Shown here in pieces: positions 41,314 to 50,288 of a stretch of DNA of 64,000 nucleotides. The notes under the pieces are model-generated. The model saw nothing but the letters and a program-made list of their open reading frames with translations, did no database searches and was not told the origin of the DNA. Source of the DNA: Mycolicibacterium hodleri (GTDB lineage Bacteria > Actinomycetota > Actinomycetes > Mycobacteriales > Mycobacteriaceae). Every line of letters starts with the position of its first letter. The stretch's first letter is position 1. The translations under genes and the position numbers were made by a program. Where the stretch lies: NCBI RefSeq assembly GCF_006439015.1, contig NZ_RCZG01000001.1, positions 372,001-436,000 on the forward strand, written 5' to 3'.

Positions 41314-41939
41314 AGCCCCGCGGGAGAACCCGCTCCGTAGTCCCCAATGATTCTCCTGCGCACGGCATTCAGCCCGACGTCGAGCGGATGGGCATCCGAG
41401 AACACGATCCAGTGATAGGCGATGCCGAGACCGGCGGTGCTGATGTCGGTGACAGCCGATTCGATGTCGAGGCCCCTGCGTACCGAACCGTCGCGCACGC
41501 CGGCCCGCAGTCCGGTCTCGACCGTCTCGGCACCCTTGGTCAGCCACTCCTGCATGCGCGGTCGAATCGGGGACGTGGACTTCACCGCCTCGAACGTCAA
41601 CACGAACATCGCCCGGAGAAACTCGCGGTCCTCGGTGTACAGGCCGATGATGCGGTTGAAGTGCCCGAGCGCCTGCTGCAACCCGTTGGCACCGTGTTCG
41701 GGGGTGGTGTCGAACTGCGCCTCGTACGTCGTGCGGAACAGCGAGTCGAGGATCGCGTCCTTGCTGCCATATCTGGCGTGAACCATCGCCCTGCTGTAAC
41801 CGGCACGGCGGCCGATCTCAGCGGCAGTGGTTGCTTCCCAACCCTTCTCGGTGATGAGTTCGGCAGCGGCCGCAATCAGTCGGCGACCCGAGATCTCCAC
41901 TCGCTGGGGCTGGGTCAGGCCGCGACTGGGGGAGGGCAC
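41289..41939 (-). CDS. TetR-family regulator (leaderless)
   Basis: A 216-residue TetR protein: HTH at ~17-65 (SGRRLIAAAAELITEKGWEA, AAEIGRRAGYSRAMVHARYG), ligand domain after. GTG 41939 is preceded by a perfect TAATAT -10 box ending 6 nt upstream, so the mRNA is probably leaderless. Its last ~13 residues (GSPAGLPRSSRAP) look like read-through into a deletion junction, suggesting a slightly altered C terminus. A 37-bp dyad overlaps its promoter and faces the SnoaL-LLM operon. Confidence 0.87.
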   Translation of the reverse strand: MPSPSRGLTQPQRVEISGRRLIAAAAELITEKGWEATTAAEIGRRAGYSRAMVHARYGSKDAILDSLFRTTYEAQFDTTPEHGANGLQQALGHFNRIIGLYTEDREFLRAMFVLTFEAVKSTSPIRPRMQEWLTKGAETVETGLRAGVRDGSVRRGLDIESAVTDISTAGLGIAYHWIVFSDAHPLDVGLNAVRRRIIGDYGAGSPAGLPRSSRAP

Positions 41940-41945
41940 CCTTGC

Positions 41946-41951
41946 ATATTA
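41946..41951 (-). promoter_or_regulatory. -10 element of leaderless TetR gene
   Basis: TAATAT on the minus strand ends 6 nt before GTG 41939, ideal for a leaderless start. Confidence 0.6.
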
Positions 41952-41986
41952 GACGACCGACAACTAACTTAGGCGTTCGTCGTCTA
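41950..41986. promoter_or_regulatory. 37-bp two-level dyad, TetR operator candidate
   Basis: Outer arms TAGACGAC (41950-41957) and GTCGTCTA (41979-41986) are exact inverted repeats; an inner CTAA-C-TTAG palindrome (41964-41972) shares the same centre at 41968. The site overlaps the TetR -10 region and precedes the SnoaL gene by 47 bp. Confidence 0.65.
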
Positions 41987-42033
41987 CTGCCTCGACGGGA
42001 GGTGCTGGTGGATTCGCGCAGCGGAGGTGTTCG

Positions 42034-42414
42034 ATGACTAGTTCGGTGCGGACTGCGCGAGAAGTGGTGGAGGCCTACAACCTCGAACTGTGGAACGCCA
42101 GGAGGTTCGAACTGGCCGACGAGTTGATCGCCGACACCATGATCCGGCACGACGTCGGTGAATCGCACACTCTGACGCGAGCGGAGGCGCTCAAGCGGGT
42201 CACCGACACGTGGGCCGAGATGGACTCGCTGCGGTTCGACCTCAACATCGTCATCGATGGGGGCGACGGGGAGCACGTCGCGATGGTGTGGGATTCGACG
42301 ATGGCCAAGGACGACAACGAGGTCAAGGTCGCGAGCATCGAGGTGTTCCGCGTCGTCAATGGTCAGATCGTCGAAGTCTGGAACTGCGGCTACAAACTAG
42401 GAGCGTGGTCATGA
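42034..42414 (+). CDS. SnoaL/NTF2-like protein
   Basis: A 126-residue cone-fold protein: N-terminal helix REVVEAYNLELWNARRFELA, the His/Asp-type region MIRHDVGESHTLTR, and terminal strands VASIEVFRVVNGQIVEVWNC. The fold often houses isomerases or hydrolases. ATG 42034 has GGAGGTG upstream. Its stop overlaps the LLM oxidoreductase start (ATGA), so the two are coupled and probably controlled by the divergent TetR. Confidence 0.85.
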   Translation: MTSSVRTAREVVEAYNLELWNARRFELADELIADTMIRHDVGESHTLTRAEALKRVTDTWAEMDSLRFDLNIVIDGGDGEHVAMVWDSTMAKDDNEVKVASIEVFRVVNGQIVEVWNCGYKLGAWS

Positions 42415-43451
42415 GCGAACGGATCCTCGACGAACTCGGCTACTACCTGCTGGCCGGCGCCGGGGGTGAGGGTCCGGCGTCGCTGATGGACGAGGCCCGA
42501 CGCGGCGAGGAACTCGGCTTCGGCACGGTGTTCATCTCCGAGCGCTGGAACGTCAAGGAGGCTTCGTCGCTTACGGGTGCTGCCTGCGCCGTCACCAGTC
42601 GGATGCAGATCGCCACTGCCGCCACCAATCACAACACCCGCCACCCATTGATCACTGGATCCTGGGCCACCACCATGCACCGGCTGTCCGGTGGGCGCTT
42701 CACCCTCGGCATCGGTCGCGGGATCGCCGCGATGTACCAGGCTTTCGGCGTGCCCTCGGTCACGACCGCCCAGATGGAGGATTTCGCGCAGGTCATGCGC
42801 AAGCTCTGGCACGGCGAGGTGGTGTTCAACCACGACGGGCCGATCGGCAAATACCAGGTGCTGTTTCTCGATCCCGACTTCGACGAGGACATCCGGTTGG
42901 GGCTGGTGGCGTTCGGCCCGCAGACGCTCGCGCTGGGCGGACGCGAGTTCGACGACGTCATCCTGCACACGTACTTCACCCCGGAGACGCTGCAGCGCAG
43001 CGTGAAGATCGTGAAGGAGGCGGCCGAGAAGGCAGGTCGCGACCCGGACGCCGTCAAGGTGTGGTCGTGCTTCGCCACCGTCGGTGACCACCTGCCCGAG
43101 GAACTGCGACTGAAGAAGACCGTCGCCCGCCTCGCCACCTATCTTCAGGGCTACGGTGACCTGCTGGTGAACACGAACGTCTGGGATCCGGCTGTGCTGC
43201 AACGTTTCCGGGAGGATCCCGTGGTGTCGTCGGTCCCCGGCGGCATCGACCACAAGGCAACGGCCGAACAGATCGAACACATCGCGACGCTGATCCCCGA
43301 GGAGTGGCTCGAGCCATCGGCCACGGGCACGGCGCAGCAGTGCGTCAATCGGATCCGCAAGGAGTTCGACTACGGCGCCGACGCGGTGATCATGCACGGT
43401 GCCACGCCCGACGAGCTCGAGCCGATCGTCGCGGAGTACCGGGCGTCCTAG
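42411..43451 (+). CDS. LLM-class flavin/F420-dependent oxidoreductase
   Basis: A 346-residue luciferase-like TIM barrel. Recognisable parts: ARRGEELGFGTVFISERWNV (~25-44), TSRMQIATAATNHNTRHPL (~60), HRLSGGRFTLGIGRG (~83-97). Mycobacterial members usually use F420, but FMN cannot be excluded by eye. The fusion-free gene is coupled to SnoaL; its stop shares CTAG with the convergent lipocalin-like gene. Confidence 0.88.
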   Translation: MSERILDELGYYLLAGAGGEGPASLMDEARRGEELGFGTVFISERWNVKEASSLTGAACAVTSRMQIATAATNHNTRHPLITGSWATTMHRLSGGRFTLGIGRGIAAMYQAFGVPSVTTAQMEDFAQVMRKLWHGEVVFNHDGPIGKYQVLFLDPDFDEDIRLGLVAFGPQTLALGGREFDDVILHTYFTPETLQRSVKIVKEAAEKAGRDPDAVKVWSCFATVGDHLPEELRLKKTVARLATYLQGYGDLLVNTNVWDPAVLQRFREDPVVSSVPGGIDHKATAEQIEHIATLIPEEWLEPSATGTAQQCVNRIRKEFDYGADAVIMHGATPDELEPIVAEYRAS

Positions 43452-43828
43452 GCCCGCCGCCAGATCAGGCGAGAATGCGTCGTGGCGCCGTCCCGGTCCG
43501 TGGTGGTGGCGGACAGCGTCAAGAGGTCACCGTCGATGCTCGCCCGTCGAAACTGCGGCTGCGCCAACAGCTCCGGCATCATCGACGTGGAGACGTCGTG
43601 GTGGAGAGTCGAGGTCTCCTCGTCGACGAAGAACGGCCCGCCGTAGGCGACGTACTCGGCCATCTCCGAGGTGGCGAGCTGTGCCGACATGTAGCCATCC
43701 GCGGTATAGAGGATCAGGCCTCGCGGTGCGGTGCCCAGTGGATGGCGATCTTCGCCGGTGGCGGTGTCGCGCGCGACGAACGACACCAACTCCCATGCAC
43801 CTGGAAGGGCGTCCCGCAGCGACGTCAC
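43448..43828 (-). CDS. lipocalin-like domain protein
   Basis: A 126-residue single-domain beta-barrel protein: LPGAWELVSFVARDT (~8-22) opens the barrel, followed by PRGLILYTADGYMSAQL and strands ending HSRLIWRRA. Such Lipocalin_5-type proteins are common beside acyl-CoA or xenobiotic catabolic genes and may bind hydrophobic ligands. GTG 43828 overlaps the stop of the upstream carboxylase remnant (GTGA), so it depended on that gene's translation. No signal peptide. Confidence 0.8.
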   Translation of the reverse strand: MTSLRDALPGAWELVSFVARDTATGEDRHPLGTAPRGLILYTADGYMSAQLATSEMAEYVAYGGPFFVDEETSTLHHDVSTSMMPELLAQPQFRRASIDGDLLTLSATTTDRDGATTHSRLIWRRA

Positions 43829-44951
43829 GGCAGGATCGCGGTGCGGGTGACCGGTTCGGCGGCCGCCTGTCTGCTCGACAACCCGCGCAGTAGGCCGGCC
43901 AGCAGCGCGTCACGCGTCTCGCGGGGATCGATCAGTTCGTCGAAGCCGAGGTGCTCGGCCGAGCGATACGACGCCTCGAGTTCGGCCTCGCGCAGCACGT
44001 TGCTCAGATCGTCCTCGGCGTGAGTGGCGCGGGTCAACGCTGCGGCGCTCATCGCGCCCATCGTCGCGCCGGGATGGGCGTACGTCGCCACCTGGGCGTC
44101 GAATCCCAACAGGGACATCGCCATCGACCCGAACCCGTAGGGCTTGCGCAAGGTGAGGTGCAGCTTGAGCGTGGTGGCGGCGGTCTGTGCCGCGAACATC
44201 CCTGCACCCGAGTGCAATACGCCGCTCTGCTCCGAACGGCTGCCGGGCAGCATGCCGGAGTTGTCCGCAAGGAACACGATCGGAAGGTGGAAGGAGTCGG
44301 CGACCATGATGAAGTGTGCGGCCTCGTCGGCGGCATCCGCGTCGATCGAGCCCGCCATCACCTGCGGTTGGTTGGCCACCACCGCCACGGGATGTCCACC
44401 CAGGCGTGCCAGTCCGCAGATGATGGCCCGACCGAATCGCGGCTGAACCTCGAACCAGTCCGGGTGGTCGAAGACCACGTTCAGCACGGCGCCCATGTGG
44501 TACACGCGGCGGTTGTCACGCGAGACGAGGTCGAGCAGTTCGGGGGTCGGCCGTGGTGTCGTCGATACGTCAGCAGTGAGCGCGGGCGGATAGGACCAGG
44601 CGCTCGACGGGAAGTAGGACAGCTATCGACGAATGTCGTCGATTACGGCCTCGTCGTCCTCGCCGACGTTGTGGATGACCCCGCGCTGCAGCGCGACCTT
44701 CGGACCGCCGAGATCCTCCTTCGAGATCTCCTCTCCCGTCGACTCCTTCACCACCGTGGACCCGCGGTGAAGATCGCTCCCTGACGACTCATGATCCTGA
44801 AGTCGCACACCGGGGCCACCAGCGCACCGTGCCCCGCCGACGGGCCGAGGACCGCGGCGACGGTGGGGACCTGCCCGGAGCACTTCGCCTGGGCGAGCAG
44901 ATCGACCGGTGAACCCGAGCGCACGGCGACGATCTTCGTCGGTGGCCTCAA
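43825..44951 (-). pseudogene. acyl-CoA carboxylase carboxyltransferase, multiply disrupted
   Basis: Three pieces of one carboxyltransferase. From 44951: SPVDLLAQAKCSGQVPTVAA, GHGALVAPVCDFRIMSRQGA, ending in a stop after a one-base shift near 44752-44764. Then, in a second frame, VVKESTGEEISKEDLGGPKV and NVGEDDEAVIDDIRR, ended by TAG 44623-44625 where Tyr is expected. The same frame then continues to 43825 with HMGAVLNVVFDHPDWFEVQP, FLADNSGMLPGSRSEQ and YGFGSMAMSLLGFD. The N-terminal ~100 residues are absent upstream of 44951. At least three lesions make function impossible as annotated. Confidence 0.85.
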
Positions 44952-44982
44952 GCATCTGCCGATCCGCTACGAAGTGGTCTAG
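44935..44982 (+). pseudogene. possible cytochrome P450 C-terminal tail
   Basis: A plus-strand frame ends FVGGLKHLPIRYEVV at TAG 44980-44982, which resembles the last strand of mycobacterial P450s. Nothing P450-like precedes it, because minus-strand carboxylase sequence starts there. Probably the 3' stub of a gene lost in the same rearrangement that removed the carboxylase 5' end. Weak evidence. Confidence 0.3.
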
Positions 44983-45023
44983 GAGCTACCTTCGGAACAG
45001 GCCCGCCCTCGCGCGAGAAGTGT

Positions 45024-45209
45024 TCAGCAGCAGCGCGGTTCGACTTCGGCAGTGCGGTACCGCATCCGCCAGTACTCCCGCTCGGACATCACGGGCTCGC
45101 CGGGGTGCGTCCGGCCGCGGTGGGTGACGTAGCGCTGATAGTGGTTGTCGCCCATCAATGAGCTCCAGTACCAACGGATCTGGCCTGCGATTTCGGTAAC
45201 GCGTCCCAT
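45024..45209 (-). CDS. YbdD/YjiX (DUF466) small protein
   Basis: A 61-residue protein typical of the partner encoded after cstA: NHYQRYVTHRGRTHPGEPVM and a YWRMRY segment, ending with the conserved double Cys. The family is thought to assist CstA-type transporters in pyruvate or peptide uptake. ATG 45209 lies inside the end of cstA (55-bp overlap in a different frame), supporting cotranslation. Confidence 0.88.
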   Translation of the reverse strand: MGRVTEIAGQIRWYWSSLMGDNHYQRYVTHRGRTHPGEPVMSEREYWRMRYRTAEVEPRCC

Positions 45210-47461
45210 TGCTTTTGCACCTCCTTCTCGGCGGCGGTCGGGATCATGCCCGATGGTGCGAAGATCCGCGACGGCACGGGCTCTTCCTCACTCAGCGGGC
45301 GCCCGGTTCCTCGGATCGTCTTGAGCCCCACGACGACCCCGGCCGCGAATACGATCACGACGAGTACGGCGAACACGATCGACAGGGTGCCCTGAATGAA
45401 GGTGTTGCGGATCACGGCGTCGAGCGCATCCGCGTTCTTCGCCGCGCCGAACGCGGTCTTGCCCGCATCCCTGGCATCGCTGTACTGGAAGTGCTGGGTC
45501 CAGTAGCCGACCCTCGGATCGCCGGAGAAGATCTTCTGCCACGACGCCGTCATCGTGACAATGAGGTCCCACAGCAGGGGAATACCAGGTATCCAGGCCC
45601 ATTTCAGCAGTCCGCGCTTGATGATCACGACGGTGACCAGAGTGAGTGCGATGGCGGCCAGCAGCTGGTTGGCGATGCCGAACAGCGGGAACAGCGTGTT
45701 GATGCCACCGAGCGGATCGCTGACGCCCATCAGCAGGATGCTGCCCCATGCGGCGACCACGATGATGCTGCAGCCCCACGCGCCGATGCGCCAGCTCGGA
45801 TTGCGCAGCTTCGTCAGCGGCCCACCGAGATTGGCAAGCCCGTCGGACAGCATGAACCGCGCCACCCGGGTGCCTGCGTCCACGGTCGTCAAGATGAAAA
45901 GCGCCTCGAACATGATCGCGAAGTGGTACCAGAACGCCTTGAGGCCCGTGCCGCCGAAGACCTGGTGCAACACCTCCGACATGCCGAAGGCCAGCGTCGG
46001 TGCCCCACCCGAGCGGGCGACGATCGACTGCTCCCCGACGCCAGCGGCCGCGGCGTCGATCTCGTCGCCGGTGATCGGCGACCCCGATAGTCCGAGACCG
46101 TTGACGTAGTCAGCTGCAGTTTGCGCGGTGGTGCCCGTCGAGGCTGCGGGGGCGTTCATCGTGAAGTACAGGTGCTGGTTGATGATGGCGGCGGTGATCA
46201 GCGCCATGATCGCGACGAACGACTCGGTCAGCATGCCGCCATAGCCGATCAGCCGCATCTGGCTTTCCTTCTCCAGCAGCTTGGGCGTGGTGCCCGACGA
46301 GATGAGCGCGTGAAAGCCGGACAGTGCACCGCAGGCGATCGTGATGAACAGGAACGGGAACAGCGAGCCCGCGAAGACCGGTCCGGTGCCACTCGAGGCG
46401 AACGTGGAGACGGCCGGCGCCTCCATGATTGGCTGGGCCACCAGGATGCCGATGGCCAGGAGGACGATGGTGCCGACCTTCATGAACGTCGACAGATAGT
46501 CACGCGGCGCCAGTAACAGCCAGACGGGCAGCACCGAGGCGGCAAGGCCGTAGATGATGATGCACCACGACAGCGTCACCTTCGAGAGGGTGAACCAGTC
46601 GGCGCCCCAAGCGGTTTCGGCAACCCAGCCGCCGGAGATCACGGCCAGCAGCAACAGCACGACACCGATCAGCGAGACCTCCGACACCCGCCCCGGCCGC
46701 AGGAACCGCAGGTACAGACCCATGAAGAGGGCGATGGGGATGGTCATCGCTATGGAGAACACACCCCAGGGGCTCTCGGCGAGGGCGTTGACGACCACGA
46801 GCGCGAGCACCGCAAGCAGTATCACCATGATCACCAGCACACCGACGATCGCGGCGATGCCGCCGATCGTGCCCAACTCGTCGCGGGCCATCTGGCCGAG
46901 GGAGCGGCCGCGGCGCCGGACCGAGATCGACAGCACCAGATAGTCCTGCACGCAGCCCGCCACCAGCGCGCCCACGATGATCCAGATGGTGCCGGGCAGA
47001 TAGCCCATCTGCATGGCGAGCACCGGCCCGACCAGTGGACCGGCGCCGGCGATCGCGGCGAAGTGATGGCCGAACAGGACTCGCCGGTCGGTCGGCATGT
47101 AGTCGGTGCCGTTGTCGAAAACCTCGGCCGGGGTGGCATCGGCGTCGCGCGGCATGACGATCTTCATCTCGATGAGGCGCGCGTAGAAGCGGTATCCGAT
47201 GACGTAGGTGCAGACCGCTGCGACGACGAACCAGACGGCGCTGATCGTCTCACCACGGAAGAAGGCGATCACCGCCCAGGCAACGGCCCCGAGGAGTGCG
47301 ATGACGGCGAAGACGATCTTGTGCTTCGTGGTGATCGGAGACCGGTCGATGATCGCCACCGGCGGTAGGTCGGCGTCGGTGCGGACATAGGTGATGTCGC
47401 CGTCGGTTTCTTCCAAACGTGCGGCGGCGGCGGGTACCGCTGGTACCGGGGATATAGCCAT
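45155..47461 (-). CDS. cstA: carbon starvation protein CstA
   Basis: A 768-residue polytopic membrane transporter with many hydrophobic helices (from IVFAVIALLGAVAWAVIAFF to LSIVFAVLVVIVFAAGVVVG). Family signatures: VLFGHHFAAIAGAGPLVGP, GCVQDYLVLSISVRRRGRSL, GFHALISSGTTPKLLEKESQ, RLIGYGGMLTESFVAIMALI. CstA proteins import pyruvate and/or peptides during carbon limitation. ATG 47461 (AAGGA upstream) is preferred over the longer frame, whose extra N terminus lies opposite ligB. The neighbours, YbdD downstream and ligB upstream, match remembered Rv3062-Rv3063. Confidence 0.95.
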   Translation of the reverse strand: MAISPVPAVPAAAARLEETDGDITYVRTDADLPPVAIIDRSPITTKHKIVFAVIALLGAVAWAVIAFFRGETISAVWFVVAAVCTYVIGYRFYARLIEMKIVMPRDADATPAEVFDNGTDYMPTDRRVLFGHHFAAIAGAGPLVGPVLAMQMGYLPGTIWIIVGALVAGCVQDYLVLSISVRRRGRSLGQMARDELGTIGGIAAIVGVLVIMVILLAVLALVVVNALAESPWGVFSIAMTIPIALFMGLYLRFLRPGRVSEVSLIGVVLLLLAVISGGWVAETAWGADWFTLSKVTLSWCIIIYGLAASVLPVWLLLAPRDYLSTFMKVGTIVLLAIGILVAQPIMEAPAVSTFASSGTGPVFAGSLFPFLFITIACGALSGFHALISSGTTPKLLEKESQMRLIGYGGMLTESFVAIMALITAAIINQHLYFTMNAPAASTGTTAQTAADYVNGLGLSGSPITGDEIDAAAAGVGEQSIVARSGGAPTLAFGMSEVLHQVFGGTGLKAFWYHFAIMFEALFILTTVDAGTRVARFMLSDGLANLGGPLTKLRNPSWRIGAWGCSIIVVAAWGSILLMGVSDPLGGINTLFPLFGIANQLLAAIALTLVTVVIIKRGLLKWAWIPGIPLLWDLIVTMTASWQKIFSGDPRVGYWTQHFQYSDARDAGKTAFGAAKNADALDAVIRNTFIQGTLSIVFAVLVVIVFAAGVVVGLKTIRGTGRPLSEEEPVPSRIFAPSGMIPTAAEKEVQKQWDALPKSQARSVGTGAH

Positions 47462-47516
47462 GGGTCCGATCCTTTCACCGAGGGCAGTGCCGGTTGGCGG
47501 AAACGCCGCCATTCGG

Positions 47517-49112
47517 TCAGCTCTCGTAGAGGGTGCGCACGGTGTCGATGGTGTCGGCCTCCGAAGGTGCCTTGTCGTCGCGGTAGCGCAGTACACGCGC
47601 GAAGCGCAGCGCCATGCCACCGGGATAACGGGTGGACGTCTGGACTCCGTCGAGGGCGATCTCGACCACCTGTTCGGGTCGCAGCCGCACCACACCGCCG
47701 GAGAAGCCGGCAATTCGGCCCGAGCCGTCGGTGGGAACGTCCGCCAGCTCGAGGAAACGATCGGTCTGCCAGGCCAGCATCTCGTCGGTCATGCCCTTGA
47801 ACGTCTTGCCCAACATGACGAATCCGCCGTTGGCGGGGTCGCGCGCGCCGAGGTGGATGTTGGACAGCTTGCCGGTGCGTCTGCCCGAGCCCCACTCCAC
47901 CGCCAGCACGACGAGGTCAAGGGTGTGCACGGGTTTGACCTTGAGCCAGCCGGCTCCGCGGCGCCCCGCCTCATACGGTGCAGTGGTCGACTTCGCCATC
48001 ACCCCTTCGTGTCCGGCCTGCAGAGTCGTCTTGAGGAAGGCCGCTGCGACCTCGCCGTCGGAGGTGAGCGCGCGGTCGACGCGCTGCGTGGCGGGCACGA
48101 TCCGATCGAGGGCGGCGAGGCGGTCCGTCGTCGGCAGGTCGAGGAGATCGGCGCCGTCGACGTGCAACAGGTCGAAGAAGAACACCGACAGCGGTTGGGC
48201 GGCCCTCGCGGTCTCGACGTCGGCCGTTCGGTCCCGCCCGCCCTTGCCGCCGCCGCGTCCGAACCGGGACGCCGTCACCTGGAAGCGGTGGGGCCGACCG
48301 TCGGGTCGCAGTGCAATGGCCTCGGCGTCGGCGATGAGGTCTTGGACCGGGAGTGCGAGTGCGGCCTCGACCACCTCGGGAAGGCGCACGGTGACGTCAT
48401 CGAGGCTGCGGGTGTAGATCGACACGGTGTCGCCGGCGCGATGAATCTGAACTCGGGCGCCGTCGAGCTTCGCCTCGAAGACCGCTGTCCCGCCAAGCTT
48501 TTCGAGTGCATCGTCCACGTCGGTGGCCGTCTGCGCCAGCATGGGGCCCACCGGACGCCCGACCCGCAGCGTGAACTCCGCGAGGGCGGCCCTGCCGTCG
48601 GTCAACGCCGCGGCCGCCACTGTCGGCAAGTCGCCGCCGAGCATGGCGGCCCGCCGGACCTCGACGGCGGGAACGTCGGCGGCCTTGGCGACGGCATCGG
48701 CCATCACGCCGACGAGCGCGCCCTGGCGCAGCTCGCCGCTGAGCAGACGGCGCAGGAACGCCTGCTCGACCTCGGTGGACGTGGCGAACAACGCGTTCAG
48801 CAACTCGGACCGGCGGGCCTGCGAACCCTTGCCCGAGACCCGTCCGATCTCGGTGAACGTGGCGTGGACGTCCGACACCGTGAGCGATGGCTCCGCGGAC
48901 GCAGGCGGCAGCGTGCGCAGAGCGGCCCAGCCGACGCCGATCTGGCGCTGCGGAAGATCACCCGAGAGCCAGGCGACCACGACGGCCACCAGTTCGGGAT
49001 CGCCCTCCACGGCAGCGGCGGTCAGCAGTTTCGCGATACGAGCGATCTTGGCCGAGCGGGCCGGGACGGCACCGACCTCCGCGGATGTGGTGGCGACGGC
49101 GACGAGCAGCAC
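47517..49112 (-). CDS. ligB: ATP-dependent DNA ligase LigB
   Basis: A 531-residue ligase: N-terminal DNA-binding domain ([20 protein letters not shown]), adenylation domain with motif [15 protein letters not shown] (Lys ~214), then [50 protein letters not shown], and a C-terminal OB-fold. It seals nicks with ATP, with a repair or accessory role beside the essential NAD+ ligase. GTG 49112 ([10 protein letters not shown]) matches the family start; longer starts fall in a 16-bp tandem repeat array, so the natural 5' end deserves checking. Confidence 0.93.
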   Translation of the reverse strand: MLLVAVATTSAEVGAVPARSAKIARIAKLLTAAAVEGDPELVAVVVAWLSGDLPQRQIGVGWAALRTLPPASAEPSLTVSDVHATFTEIGRVSGKGSQARRSELLNALFATSTEVEQAFLRRLLSGELRQGALVGVMADAVAKAADVPAVEVRRAAMLGGDLPTVAAAALTDGRAALAEFTLRVGRPVGPMLAQTATDVDDALEKLGGTAVFEAKLDGARVQIHRAGDTVSIYTRSLDDVTVRLPEVVEAALALPVQDLIADAEAIALRPDGRPHRFQVTASRFGRGGGKGGRDRTADVETARAAQPLSVFFFDLLHVDGADLLDLPTTDRLAALDRIVPATQRVDRALTSDGEVAAAFLKTTLQAGHEGVMAKSTTAPYEAGRRGAGWLKVKPVHTLDLVVLAVEWGSGRRTGKLSNIHLGARDPANGGFVMLGKTFKGMTDEMLAWQTDRFLELADVPTDGSGRIAGFSGGVVRLRPEQVVEIALDGVQTSTRYPGGMALRFARVLRYRDDKAPSEADTIDTVRTLYES

Positions 49113-49125
49113 GTGACCAGCCTGG

Positions 49126-49189
49126 CATGAAGGTCGGACATCATGAAGGTCGGACATCATGAAGGTCGGACATCATGAAGGTCGGACGT
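49126..49189. repeat. four tandem copies of a 16-bp unit
   Basis: CATGAAGGTCGGACAT repeats head-to-tail at 49126, 49142, 49158 and 49174, the last copy ending CGT instead of CAT. It lies in the ligB upstream region, before the VWA gene. As 16 is not a multiple of 3, each copy's ATG is in a different frame. A likely variable-number minisatellite. Confidence 0.9.
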
Positions 49190-49286
49190 GGTGACATCCC
49201 CGTCCAAGGAACATGGCAGTCAACGGTCAGGAAGCGTAGCCACACTCGCAGCTACATCGATCACCTCCCGATCCCGAAGGGCGACC

Positions 49287-50288
49287 GTGTTGACCTTGCC
49301 CGTGATTGGGGCGATCACCTGGACAGGGTTCGAGCACCGCTGGCTGTTCCTGTTCGGGCTGGTGCCGCTTGCGCTGCTGGTGCTCTACGCCGCGGCGCAG
49401 ACTAGACGTCGGCGCCGGGTAGCGCTGTTCGTTGGTGACTCGTCCGGCTCGATACCGGTGCGCTGGCGCCACCTGCCGTTCGCCCTGACGCTCGTCGGCC
49501 TGGTCCTGCTGATGGTCGCCCTGGCCGGGCCCACCCGCGACGTCAAGATCCCACGGAACCGCGCCGTCATCATGCTCGTCGTGGACGTGTCGCAGTCCAT
49601 GCGGGCCTCCGACGTCGACCCCACCCGACTGGCTGCCGCACAGCAGGCCGCCAAGCAGTTCGCGGGCAACCTGACACGTGGAATCAACCTTGGCCTGGTG
49701 GCGTTCGCGGGCAACGCAGACCTGCTGGTCGCGCCGAATCCCAACCACCAGGCCACGATCGACGCCCTGGACAAGCTGCAGACGGCCGACCGGACCGCGA
49801 CCGGAGAAGCCATCTTCACCGCGCTGCAATCCATCGCCACGGTCGGGTCGGTGCTGAGCAGCGACGGCGACACCTCGCCCCCACCCGCGCGCATCGTGTT
49901 GCTGTCCGACGGCGACGAGAACGTGCCCGGCGACCCCCGCAATCCGCGCGGCGCGTACACGGCGGCCCGATATGCCAGGGACCAGGGCGTACCCATCTCG
50001 ACCATCGCATTCGGCACCGCGGACGGCTACGTCGATCTGAACAACCAACGACTACCGGTCCCCGTCGGCAAGGACACGATGACCCAGATTGCGCAACTGT
50101 CGGGCGGCCAGACCTACACCGCCACCAACGTCGATCAGCTGAACCGAAGCTACGACTCGGTACGGGAACAGATCGGCTACCAGGTGATGCCAGGGCCGGC
50201 CGCCGAGGGCTGGCTGCGCCTGGCAGTGTTCACCGTGACCATCGCTGGCGTCCTCGCCCTGGCGATCAACCGTCGGCTGCCGACGTGA
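49287..50288 (+). CDS. VWA-domain membrane protein (Rv1481-like), copy 1
   Basis: A 333-residue protein with N-terminal membrane helices ([17 protein letters not shown], then [17 protein letters not shown]), a von Willebrand A domain with an intact MIDAS ([10 protein letters not shown] ~101, [11 protein letters not shown]), and a C-terminal helix ([16 protein letters not shown]). BatA/Rv1481-type proteins usually act with a MoxR AAA+ ATPase and a DUF58 protein in metal-dependent assembly or envelope stress; none is nearby. GTG 49287 (AGGG upstream) gives the family start. Overlaps copy 2 by GTGA. Confidence 0.9.
   Translation: MLTLPVIGAITWTGFEHRWLFLFGLVPLALLVLYAAAQTRRRRRVALFVGDSSGSIPVRWRHLPFALTLVGLVLLMVALAGPTRDVKIPRNRAVIMLVVDVSQSMRASDVDPTRLAAAQQAAKQFAGNLTRGINLGLVAFAGNADLLVAPNPNHQATIDALDKLQTADRTATGEAIFTALQSIATVGSVLSSDGDTSPPPARIVLLSDGDENVPGDPRNPRGAYTAARYARDQGVPISTIAFGTADGYVDLNNQRLPVPVGKDTMTQIAQLSGGQTYTATNVDQLNRSYDSVREQIGYQVMPGPAAEGWLRLAVFTVTIAGVLALAINRRLPT

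Noticed and set aside
47391..49130. 579-codon plus-strand frame opposite ligB
   Set aside because: Antisense to a ligase with intact KLDG and other motifs.
49126..49189. CRISPR array
   Set aside because: The 16-bp units are contiguous with no spacers, so this is a tandem repeat.
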